Shown one piece after another: positions 22,661 to 32,044 of a stretch of DNA of 64,000 nucleotides. The stretch is from assembly GCA_024291935.2 (NCBI GenBank), contig CM044322.1:66455405-66519404 (forward strand), in the 5' to 3' direction. Position 1 is the stretch's first letter. Each line of letters begins with the position of its first letter. The notes beneath the pieces were generated by a model. That model was not told where the DNA came from. It did no database searches and was given only the letters and a program-made list of their open reading frames with translations. The position numbers and the translations under genes were made by a program. This DNA is from Okapia johnstoni. Lineage: Eukaryota > Chordata > Mammalia > Artiodactyla > Giraffidae.

Positions 22661-22966
22661 TATTAACATGTCAATTTAATTTAAAAAGCTATAAGCTACA
22701 GAGCCTGTCTTAAAGACATACACATTGTCACAAATAAAAGGAAAGAGTTATGCTTAGAGATAAATTATATGTTAAACGCAACTAAAAGGAAACCATCAGT
22801 ATAGTGAAGGAGAGTTATGATTTACTCCACGTGGTCAAATGCATATAAGGCATTTTGTACTGACAACCAAATGTTTCCTATTTTCCAAAGCTTCAAATAA
22901 GGATCATTACCTGTTTGTAACTAGCTAGGGTTCTAATCAAGATTTACACCAGCACATACATGTTTA
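22661..22966. other. Unrecognised sequence between SINEs
   Basis: About 300 bp; nothing recognised. Confidence 0.5.
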
Positions 22967-23169
22967 ATAGGCTTTCCTTGTGACTTAGCTGGTAAAGAAT
23001 TTGCCCACAATGTGGGAGACCTGGATTCAATCCCTGGGTTGGGAAGATCCCCTGGAGAAGGGGAAGGCTACCCACTCCAGTATTCTGGCCTGGAGAATTC
23101 TATGGACTGTATACTCCATGAGATTGCAAAGAGTTGGACATGACTGAGCAACTTGCACTTTCACTTTTC
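22967..23169 (+). mobile_element. Bov-tA SINE
   Basis: Complete sense copy with an exact 11-bp TSD 'atacatgttta' (22,956-22,966 and 23,170-23,180). Confidence 0.95.
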
Positions 23170-23305
23170 ATACATGTTTAGTAAAGGCAAAGACTGGTGA
23201 GAATCCCAGTAACTTTCTCTACCTGAGAAATCACATTTTGGTCTTTAAAACATTTTGAATTTATTTTTGTGTATAGTGTTAAGAAGTGTTCTAATTTCAT
23301 TCTTT

Positions 23306-23392
23306 TTTTTTAAAATAAATTTATTTATTTTAGTTGGGAGCTAATTATTTTACAATATTGTAGCGGTTTTTGCCATACATTGACATGAATCA
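23306..23392 (-). mobile_element. Ruminant L1 3' terminus, antisense
   Basis: Poly-T tract then 'gggagctaattattttacaa' and 'catacattgacatgaatcag', the antisense L1 3' end. Confidence 0.8.
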
Positions 23393-23753
23393 GTGTCTTT
23401 TATATGTAGATATGCACTTCTCCCAGGATCATTGATTAAAGAGACCATCTTTTCTTTACTGTATATTCTTGCCTCCTTTGTCAAAGTTAAGGTGCCCAGA
23501 CAGAGTAGCATTGAAACATACACATTACCACATGCAAAATTAGATAGCCAGTGAGAATTTGCTGTATGATGCAGGCAACCCAAAACCAGTACTCTGTGAC
23601 ATCCTAGAGGGATGGGATGGAGTGGGAGGTGGGAGCAAGTTTCAAGAGGGAGGGGACATGTGTGTCCATATGACTGATTCATGTTGGTATGTGTCAGAAA
23701 CCACCATAATACTATAAAGCAATTTCCTCCAATTAAAATTTTAAATTAAAAAA
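23393..23753 (+). mobile_element. L1 3' end with 5' inversion
   Basis: 23,393-23,500 is antisense ORF2 ('gtatattcttgcctcctttg'), then 23,505-23,740 is the sense L1 3' UTR ('gatgggatggagtgggaggt', 'atgactgattcatgttggta', 'ctccaattaaaatttt') with an A-rich tail. An inverted 5' piece joined to a sense 3' end is the twin-priming pattern. Confidence 0.78.
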
Positions 23754-24019
23754 ATGAAATCACATTTCTTCATTTTACATTTTTAACCTATTGTTTCCCC
23801 TTCTCAGATTTCTATATCACTATGACACTTGTGCGTGACTGCTGTTTCTTCAGTTTACAGCTGTGCCCGGTTTAATTTATCCGTGAATTTAATCAGTATG
23901 TGAATTAGCTTTACATATTATTACTTGGGATGGTAAATAATGAAGCAACTGCGGCAGAACAACTATTAGAAATGCTTAAACTTCTCAGCACCCCAATTCA
24001 TTAAGAACTTTTAAAAGGG
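23754..24019. other. Unrecognised sequence
   Basis: About 265 bp with no recognised feature. Confidence 0.5.
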
Positions 24020-24294
24020 ACTGCTGCTGCTGCTAAGTCGCTTCAGTCGTGTCCGACTCTGTGCGACCCCATAGACGGCAGCCCACCAGGCTCCCCATCC
24101 CTGCGATTCTCCAGGCAAGAATACTGGAGTGGGTTGCCATTTCCTTCTCCAGTGCACGAACGGGAAAAGTGAAAGTGAAGTCGCTCAGTCATGTCCGACT
24201 CTTAGCGACCCCTTGGACTGTAGTCCACCAGGCTCCTCCTTCCATGGGATTTTCCAGGCAAGAGTACTGGAGTGGGGTGCCATTGCCTTCTCTG
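24020..24294 (-). mobile_element. BovA2 SINE, antisense
   Basis: Complete dimeric BovA2 in reverse, starting with the complement of the AGC tail ('ctgctgctgctaagtcgctt') and ending 'gtgccattgccttctct'. The TSD 'aaaaggga' (24,012-24,019 and 24,295-24,302) may extend by ctgc into the tail. CpG sites are well kept, suggesting a young insertion. Confidence 0.95.
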
Positions 24295-24302
24295 AAAAGG
24301 GA

Positions 24303-25924
24303 CTGCACAGAACTAAAATACAAAAATTTTCTCTACCAGTTTTTAGATGTGCTCTAAATGCATATGAAGGATCAGTATAAATATGGCTGATAAGAGCAAT
24401 AATTCAAAAAAATGAAGTACTTCTCTTAAAATCATATTTTCAACTTTCAAGGGGTTAATTTATTTTAATTAAGGGGGAAAAAAAAAAAACCTGACCTAAA
24501 GTAGTCTTTAAGAAAAGCAACAACAACAAAAATATCAAAAAGGAAAATCAGAATATATTCATACCATTATGAAATTAAAAAAAAAAATGTGTGGATTGAT
24601 GTCCAATAACATCAGACAGAAACCCAAATTATATATCCTGAACTTCATAAAATTATGAATATGGGTCATATTTTTAGTCAGATGTGACTTTTTAATGAAA
24701 GATGATTATATATGATGAAAACATTTCATGGGGAATCTGTGAAATTGCAAAACTTGAAACTGGGCATTTATTTTATTAATAGCCCCCTCTTTTCCTTATG
24801 TAATGTAGTCTTTTCACTTCTACCTGTAACATATTTCCTCTTCAGTATAAAAATACTTCCTAAGAAAATTTTTAAAAAAGGCAAGAAAACCCCAATATTT
24901 ATTACTGGGACTTTCTGTTCCAAATATAAAATGAAGTCTGGAGAACTGAGGCTTGACTAAGAGTTTAAAATACTTAGAGACAGCAGCTGTCGTTGACGAC
25001 TTCCGCGGTTATGCAGGCAAGCAAGTATCTCAATATCAGAACCCAGACTCCTCCATTAATTTGCCAGTCCTCTAAGTAGGCGAACCCATCCGTGAATGTC
25101 TTCCATCTGTTCCAACTGGTCCCTGTGTTTGTTATTTCTTAGATGGGTGCACACCGTCCAACTGTGACACAAACTCACAAATCAACTGTCAGGTAGTTGT
25201 GAAGATAAAGACATAGGAAAGCAAATTCAACTTTGAAAACACTCTGACTCATAAAAATATCAGAATTAATCATTTTATTACTAAATGCCATAGCTTATCA
25301 GTGACCTTGTATAAACGCCTTTAATAGCAAGTTGTATGTTATGGTTATTGTAATCTACTGTTTAGGAAAGGCCTCTAGTTATTTTGGATTTTACAAAATA
25401 GCTAGAAATGGAGAGAATAGATTTCTTTTTCTTATAGCTAATTAGAAATAACTTGCAAGATTATATATGGTTTCTTGTTTATCAAGGACAAATAAATAAT
25501 TTTGTAAGAAAATAAGATGTATAATAACAAAAATCATGAAACCACAGAGATGAAATTGTGCCTCAGCTGAGATTAGTTAAGAATTTCAAAGACATTTGAT
25601 CAATAAAGCTGTCTATTCTGTTTTTGAAGATTCTTAAGCAAACTACCCTTTGTTAAAAACTCATAAATATCTCTGCTCTTTAACACTTCATTGACTATTC
25701 ATAGCAAAGTTAATTATTATCAATTATCACTTCCAATTATTATCAGTGTTACCCCCATAATCATTTGATTATTGTACAAATCTGTATTTACAAAGTAAAT
25801 AATTTATGTCTGGCATAAATCTTTTCTGAGAGGGACATTTATCTTTCTAACTACACTGCATAATCTTTCTACAAGAGCATTGTTGTTCAAGGCTAAACCT
25901 ATATATTCTTTTCTATTTTGTCTT
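24303..25924. other. Unique AT-rich sequence
   Basis: About 1.6 kb without a recognised gene or young repeat. A small CpG cluster lies at 24,985-25,020 ('gtcgttgacgacttccgcgg'). An 82-codon frame at 24,712-24,960 has no motif. Confidence 0.5.
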
Positions 25925-26130
25925 TTAGAATAAAAATAAATGTATATAGTAAAAGTTACTTTCCATTTACAGTTATTACAAAATATTGACTATATTCCTC
26001 ATGTTGTATAATATACCCTTGAGCCTATCTTACACCCAATAGTTTGTGCATCTTAAATGGAATTTATTGCCCTTCTCCTCACTTCTTACTGGTAGCCACC
26101 AGTGTGTTTTCTATATCTATGACTCGGTAT
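25925..26130 (-). mobile_element. Old L1 3' region, antisense, first piece
   Basis: 'acagttattacaaaatattg', 'cctcatgttgtataatatac', 'gtagccaccagtgtgttttc', 'tatctatgactcggtatg': old L1 3' UTR. It resumes at 27,035 beyond a younger L1. Confidence 0.78.
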
Positions 26131-26760
26131 GTTTTTTTATATTTTTTTAAATTTTTTAAAAAATTAGTTTATCTATTTTTTAACTTTACAATATTGTATT
26201 TGTTTTGCCATACATTGACATGAATCCACCATGGGTGTACATGTGTTCCCTTTTCAGAACCCTCCCCTGCCCCATCCCATCCCTCCGGGTCATCCAAGTG
26301 CACCAGCCCTGAGCACCCTGTATCATGCATTGAACCTGGACTGGCGATTCGTTTCACGTATGATAATTTACATGCTTCATTGCCATTCTCCCATATCATC
26401 CCACCCTCGCCCTCTCCCATAGAGTCCATAATACTGTTCTATTTATCTGTGTCTCTTTTGATGTCTCACATACAGGGTTATCTTTACCGATTAACTAAAT
26501 ACCATATATATGTGTTGTATACTATATTGGTGTTTTCCTTTCTAGCTTACTTCAGTCTGTATAATAGGCATCAGTTTCATCCACCTCATTAGAACTGATT
26601 CAAATGTATTCTTTTTAATGGCTGAGTAATATTCCATTGTGTATATGTACCACAGCTTCCTTATCCATTCATCTGCTGATGGGCATCTAGGCTGCTTCCA
26701 TGTCCTGGCTATTATAAACAGCGCTGCAATGAACATTGGGGTACACATGTCTCTTTCAAT
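26131..26760 (-). mobile_element. Ruminant L1 3' end, antisense, nested
   Basis: From the T-rich end through 'catacattgacatgaatcca', 'aacctggactggcgattcgt' and 'tgagtaatattccattgtgt' into the ORF2 C-terminus. On the reverse strand, 26,542-26,748 still reads the ORF2 C-terminal motif [18 protein letters not shown]. Much closer to its family than the L1 it interrupts. Confidence 0.9.
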
Positions 26761-27034
26761 TCTGGCTCAACATCACTCATTATCAGAGAAATAAAAATCA
26801 AAACCACAGTGAGGTACCATTTCACGCCAGTCAGAATGGCTGACATCCAAAAACCTACAAGCAATAAATGCTAGAGAGGATGTGGAGAAAAGGGAACGCT
26901 CTTACACTGTTGGTGGGAATGCAAACTAGTAGAGCCACTATGGAGAACAGTAAAGAGATTCCTCAAAAAACTGGAAACAGAACTGCCATATGACTCAGCA
27001 ATCCCACTGCTGGACATACACACTGAGGAAACCA
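26761..27034 (+). mobile_element. L1 ORF2 segment, sense (5' inversion of the nested L1)
   Basis: 'aaccacagtgaggtaccatt', 'acactgttggtgggaatgca', 'cagcaatcccactgctggac': sense ORF2 C-terminal region joined tail-to-tail with the antisense 3' end at 26,760, a twin-priming inversion. Confidence 0.85.
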
Positions 27035-27880
27035 GTATTTTTTTAATATTCACTAATTTGTTGTACTTTTCATACTCCACATGCAAGAGATCTCATAGAG
27101 TATTTGTTTTTCTCCAACTTATTTTGCTTAGCATAATGCCCTCCAAGTCTACCCAGTTTGGTGCAAGTGACATAGCATCATTATTTTTATGGCTGAGTAA
27201 TCTTCCATTTTATGTTTTTTTGTTTGTTTGTTTGTTTTTTAATCCATTCCATCTGTTGATGGACACATAGTGAAAAGTAGTGAAAGTAGTAGTCTCTCAG
27301 TTGTCCGACTCTTTCCAACCCCATGGACTGGAGCCTGCCAGGCTGCTCTGTCCTTGGAATTCTCCAGGCAAGAATACTAGAGTGGGTTGCCATGACCTTC
27401 TCCAGTGGATCTTCCTGATCCAGGGTTTGAACCCAGGTCTCCTGCATTGCAGGCATATTCTTTACCATTTGAGCTACCCTGGATTGGACACACAGGTTAC
27501 GTCCATATCTTGACTACTATAAATAATGCTGCTATGAACATTGGAATGCATGTATCTTTTTAAATTATTTTTTTTCAAATTTGTTTGAGTGTAATCGACA
27601 GGTCTTACAGTAGTTTTATTTTTAGTTTTTTTTTTTTTTTTTTCGGAAACTTTCATACTGTTTTCCGTAGTGGCTGCACCAATTTTCATTCCCACCAACA
27701 GTTTAGGAGGATTCCTTTTTCTCCACATCCTTGCCATCATTTGTTATTTGTTGGCTTTTTTTTTTTTTTGAGTGAAGTGAAGATAGACATTCTGACAGAT
27801 GTGAGGTGATATCTACTGTGGCTTTGACTTGTCTTTCTCTGATGATTAGTGATGTTGAACATCTTTTTATGAGCCCATTT
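27035..27880 (-). mobile_element. Old L1 continued, antisense, carrying a Bov-tA
   Basis: 27,035-27,270 ('catactccacatgcaagaga', 'ggctgagtaatcttccattt') and 27,485-27,880 ('taatgctgctatgaacattg', 'catcctt' and 'gattagtgatgttgaacatc') continue the L1 begun at 25,925. T-rich expansions break it at 27,560-27,645 and 27,758-27,770. Confidence 0.82.
27271..27484 (-). mobile_element. Bov-tA SINE, antisense
   Basis: Complete reverse copy; TSD tggacacatag / tggacacacag (27,260-27,270 and 27,485-27,495), one mismatch. Confidence 0.94.
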
Positions 27881-28654
27881 TGACTTTCTGCATAGTAAGC
27901 CTATGTATTTTTAATCAGAAGTTGTGTGCATTTCAACCTTGGTTGATGCCCTGACTTTTGATATGGACTTTGATTATTTGTCCTCCGTTGGCTTCTCATG
28001 AAACTACTAGTGTTAATATTACCTACTTCTGATTATGACTATAAAGTGTTCATTATAGTGCCTTAAACTCAGTAATTACTCAGTGAAAAATAGCCATTAA
28101 TGTGTTGTTGATGTCAAGAAAAACTTGGTCTAAGACCCTCCAGAGATTATTCCAATACATTGTATGGTACATTTCAGTACTTTCTGTTAGAAAACTCTCA
28201 AAACATATCTAGAAAAAAATACAACATATGACATGGCAGCTGCAGTTGATGCTACAACTTAATTGAATTCAGGATAGTTTGTTGTCACTCTTCAGGATTC
28301 ATCTGGTGTCTCCTGAGGCAAGCTGGTGAATTTAATACAGAAATGTTGAGGGATACTGTATTCTTTAGAACCCAGAGAATCCACTGATGTCTGCCCTATT
28401 GCTCAATAATGTGATATCACTTTCTATGTATTATCTTGAAAGTCTGATACAAAAGCTTGCATTTGGTATCACTCTTTCTGAGGAGCACACAGCCTGATAT
28501 GGAAATTTCAACAACTACCAGGTACATCAATCCCAATCATATTCTCTTGAGCCCAAAGGATGATTACAAGATGGTCTAGGAATGCAGTTTACCCATTGTT
28601 TGCTGAACTATGTGAAGAAATGTATTTATTACCTGGTCTCATCCAATCTGAGGG
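27881..28654. mobile_element. Old MaLR-type internal sequence, probable
   Basis: Reads as a non-coding, strongly decayed stretch continuous in character with 28,965-29,314, 30,079-30,438, 30,934-31,688 and 34,986-35,570. I judge the whole to be one MST/THE1/MLT1-type internal region, probably in antisense, split by younger insertions. The assignment rests on recognising text such as 'ctccttttcccagtgcagtt' and 'cactgtattctccttctatc', and needs a library search. No open frame survives. Confidence 0.45.
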
Positions 28655-28964
28655 TTGGGCTTCCCTGATAGCTCAGTTGGTAAATAATCTGCCTGCAATG
28701 CAAGAGACCCCAGTTTAATTCCTGAGTCAGGAAGATCTGCTGGAGAAGGGATAGGCTACCCACTCCAGTATTCTTGGGCTTTTCTTGTGGCTCAGCTGGT
28801 AAATAATCTGCCCGTAATGTGGAAGACCTGGGTCTGATCCCTGGGTTAGGAAGATAACTTGGAGAAGGAAATGGCTACCTACTCCAGTATTCTGGCCTGG
28901 AGAATTCCATGGACTGTATAGTTCATGGGATCACAAAGAGTCAGACACAACTGAGTGACTTTTA
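28655..28964 (+). mobile_element. Bov-tA SINE dimer
   Basis: Two tRNA-like heads (about 28,656 and 28,777) joined head to tail at 'ccagtattcttgg', as in the copy at 7,387. TSD ctcatccaatc / ctcatccagtc (28,638-28,648 and 28,965-28,975), one mismatch. Confidence 0.93.
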
Positions 28965-29314
28965 CTCATCCAGTCAAACAGAGAACCATGATGGTGTTTC
29001 AAATCTCTTGACAGGAATTCATGTAACTCAGGCATTGAAAAAGCATCTTATAAAGTCTGGATGCTCTCCTTTTCCCAGTGCAGTTATCCAAGTAAATATC
29101 CATGAGATCATCTTGGAGGAAGACTGGAGGTGATGTTGCTGGGTCCTTCCTTCTGGAGATCTGGCCTCCTTTTAAGTAAAAGGGTTCTGGATCTGAAAAT
29201 GAGCTCAGATCTGGAATCTGGGTAGATAATTATAACATTTTTAGAAGATTAGAACCAAAAGTCTTAGATCTGGATTCTCCTGACATTATAAGTAAGGTAG
29301 TAGTATACTATCCC
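28965..29314. mobile_element. MaLR-type internal sequence, continued
   Basis: Contains 'gatgctctccttttcccagt', 'gagatcatcttggaggaaga' and 'ggatctggattctcctgaca'; continues at 30,079 after the BovB. Confidence 0.5.
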
Positions 29315-30078
29315 TTATGGCAGAAAATGAAGAGCAACTAAGGAGCCTCTGGATGAAAGTGAAAGAGGATAGTGAAAAAGCTGGCTTAAAATTCAGCATT
29401 CAAAAAACTAAGATCATGGCATCCAGTCCCATCACTTCATGGCAAATAGATGGGGAAACGATGGAAACAGTGACAGACTTTATTTTCTTGAGCTCCAAAG
29501 TCACTGCAGATGGTGACTGCAGCCATGAAATTAAAATATGCTTGCTCCTTGGAAGAAAAGTTACGACAAACATATACAGCATATTAAACTGCATAGACAT
29601 TACTTTTCTGACAAAGGTCCATATAGTCAAAGATATGGTTTTTCCAGTAGTCATGTACGGATGTGGCAGTTTGACCTTAAAGAAAGCTGACTGCCAAAAA
29701 GTTGATGCTTTTGAACTGTGATGCTGGAGAAGACTTGTGAGAGTCCCTTGGACAGCAAGGAGATCAAATTAGTCCATTCTAAAGGAAATCAGTCCTGAAT
29801 ATTCACTGGAAGGACTGATGCTGAAGCTGAAGCTCCAATACTTTGGCCACCTGATGGGAGGAACTGACTCTTTGGAAAAGACCCTGTTGCTGGGAAAGAT
29901 TGAAGGTGGGAGGAGAAGGGGATGACAGAGGATGAGATGGTTGAATGGCATCACTGACTTGGTGGGCGTAAGTTTGAACAAGCTCTGGGAGTTGGTTATG
30001 GACTGGGAAGCCTGGTGTGCTGCAGTCCATGGGTTCACAAAGAGTCGGACATGAGTGAGCAGCTGAACTGACTGAGAA
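29315..30078 (+). pseudogene. BovB LINE 3' third
   Basis: Sense, 5'-truncated BovB starting just after the RT catalytic box and running to the 3' terminus. A 134-codon frame at 29,317-29,721 reads the standard post-palm region (IMASSPITSWQIDGETMETV, then FPVVMYGCGSLTLKK) and stops at DAFEL, where the element should continue into CWRRL; the remaining C-terminal domain is recognisable at DNA level to about 29,990. Older and more diverged than the copy at 45,045. Inserted in the MaLR-type sequence, which is collinear on both sides. Confidence 0.93.
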
Positions 30079-30438
30079 CCCTGTTGAGCTTCCTGTTTCT
30101 TTGCACTTATGGGCACTGTATTCTCCTTCTATCCCTATGAATTTCTGTGGCTTAGGCAAGTCTCATCTAGTCTACCCCAGCGAGTCTGACTGAGCTGCTC
30201 TTTGTAGTAATTGCATCCTCATGGCTTTTGGTGGTTGAACATATTTACTAGGCCTTTCCAGTTTGAGGTGCTATCTTATCTATTTCCAATATGGTTCCTA
30301 ATTCTGTATAACAGCATCTCCTATAATTAGCCTTGGCTTACTGAGGAGAGAAACTGATGAGACTTTTAATAATGCTGGTACCCTCCCACAGCATGTTTCT
30401 TATGGCCATGGCAAGTGTTGAATCCCCCATTCTTTCCC
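30079..30438. mobile_element. MaLR-type internal sequence, continued
   Basis: 'cctgttgagcttcctgtttc', 'ggcactgtattctccttcta', 'gcatctcctataattagcct' lead up to the left edge of the 495-bp duplicated block. Confidence 0.5.
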
Positions 30439-30933
30439 ATGGAGGATTCTCCAAAAATTTATTGGAGTATAGTTTGTTTACAATGTTGTGTTAGTTTCAG
30501 GTGAACAGCAAAGTGATTCAGTTATACATACACATATATTGATCCTTTCTCAGATTCTTTTCCCATATAGGTTCTTACAGAATATTCAGGAGAGTTCCTT
30601 GGGCTATACAGTAGATCCTTGTTGGTTATGTGTGTTATATATAGTAGTGTGTTAATCCTGAGCTCCTTATGTATCTGTGCCACCCCAGCCCATATTTCCC
30701 CTTTGGTAATGATACGTTTGTTTTCAACATCTGTGTGTTTCCATCTTGTAAATAAGTTCTTTTGTAAATTATATTCCACATATGAGCGATTGTTATTTTT
30801 GTTGTTCAGTCACTAAGTTGTGCCTTACTCCTTGCGACCCCATGAACTGCAGCACACGAGGTTTCCTTGTCCTTCACTATCTCCCTGATGTTGTTCAAAC
30901 TCATGTCCTATGAGTCAGTGATGACATCCAACC
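30439..30933 (-). repeat. 495-bp duplicated block, copy 1 (L1 plus BovB end)
   Basis: Matches 31,689-32,183 at an exact offset of 1,250 bp with three substitutions and no gap: near 30,445, 30,696 and 30,725. It contains antisense L1 3' end (to about 30,795) joined to an antisense BovB 3' end (about 30,796-30,933). Because it carries the L1/BovB junction, it is a copy of that compound and not an independent retrotransposition. Right of 30,933 the BovB stops and MaLR-type sequence resumes. Confidence 0.95.
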
Positions 30934-31688
30934 TCGTAACATTTCCTGTCCTTCCTGTTGTAACCCCTCCATGTGTTCTGCTTCCCCAAACTTTTGAATA
31001 TCCTCTCCTCTACAATGGGGTTTTGACATTTTGACTTAGCATGTTCTTCCTTTTCTCAGCTTTTAGAAGCTATCTTGCTGGCCAGTTCATGCCATTCCTG
31101 GGGTTCTTGACAGGCTATTAAAATCTGTATTCAAGGATGTCTCCTAAATAAATAAATTCTACCATATTCAATCTTATATTCTGTCCCCTGAATCAAAAAA
31201 ATCTCAGAATTAAATCCTCCTTGTATGTCCCAAGCTATTTAAGGTACATGCTGATCAAGTCATTTAAGATCATGTTCCTTTCCTTTATTATGAGGATCAG
31301 CAAATTTCCAGCTGGATTAGGCCACAATTTAACATCAATTATATGCCTAGTGTGAACAGCAGAGAAGGATGGGGCCAATTATGAGGGGAAACATATTGTC
31401 TCAGAGGACAGAGGTCCCTTTGTACATTATCTGTGAAAGTCTTACTCATAAAATGGAGAGAAGAGCCACCATTTCAAGATTCAAGGGTTCAGAGTCTAGG
31501 GTTTCAAAATTTCTTAGGCATCCTTATGTTGGTTTTCACACTAGCATAACTTAACTTCCTTGGTAGGGAATTAAGCTTCTCTAGAATTTGATTATTCTGA
31601 TTGACATTTTTCTATCTGGTAAATCTCTATATTATTGGCAAAGAAAGGGAAGAAAAGCCAATTAAAATTTTTTGCTATAATTTAAATA
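30934..31688. mobile_element. MaLR-type internal sequence between the two copies
   Basis: 'ctccatgtgttctgcttccc', 'ccattcctggggttcttgac', 'gtccctttgtacattatctg' fit an MST/THE1/MLT1-type internal region. No gene. Confidence 0.5.
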
Positions 31689-32044
31689 ATGGAGTATTCT
31701 CCAAAAATTTATTGGAGTATAGTTTGTTTACAATGTTGTGTTAGTTTCAGGTGAACAGCAAAGTGATTCAGTTATACATACACATATATTGATCCTTTCT
31801 CAGATTCTTTTCCCATATAGGTTCTTACAGAATATTCAGGAGAGTTCCTTGGGCTATACAGTAGATCCTTGTTGGTTATGTGTGTTATATATAGTAGTGT
31901 GTTAATCCTGAGCTCCTTATGTATCTGTGCCACCCCAGCCCATATTTCCCCTTTGATAATGATACGTTTGTTTTTAACATCTGTGTGTTTCCATCTTGTA
32001 AATAAGTTCTTTTGTAAATTATATTCCACATATGAGCGATTGTT
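31689..32044 (-). mobile_element. L1 3' end, antisense (duplicated block, copy 2)
   Basis: Antisense L1 3' UTR, the second copy of the 495-bp block (which extends to 32,183). The same L1 resumes at 34,257, beyond the nested BovB, so this locus looks like the ancestral arrangement. Confidence 0.9.

Noticed and set aside
23350..23682. 110-codon reverse frame
   Set aside because: It spans an L1 3' UTR and an inverted L1 fragment and matches no protein I know.
30522..32029. A pair of nearly identical 85-codon reverse frames as a duplicated gene
   Set aside because: Both lie in the L1 3' UTR part of the 495-bp duplication; the similarity is explained by the DNA duplication.
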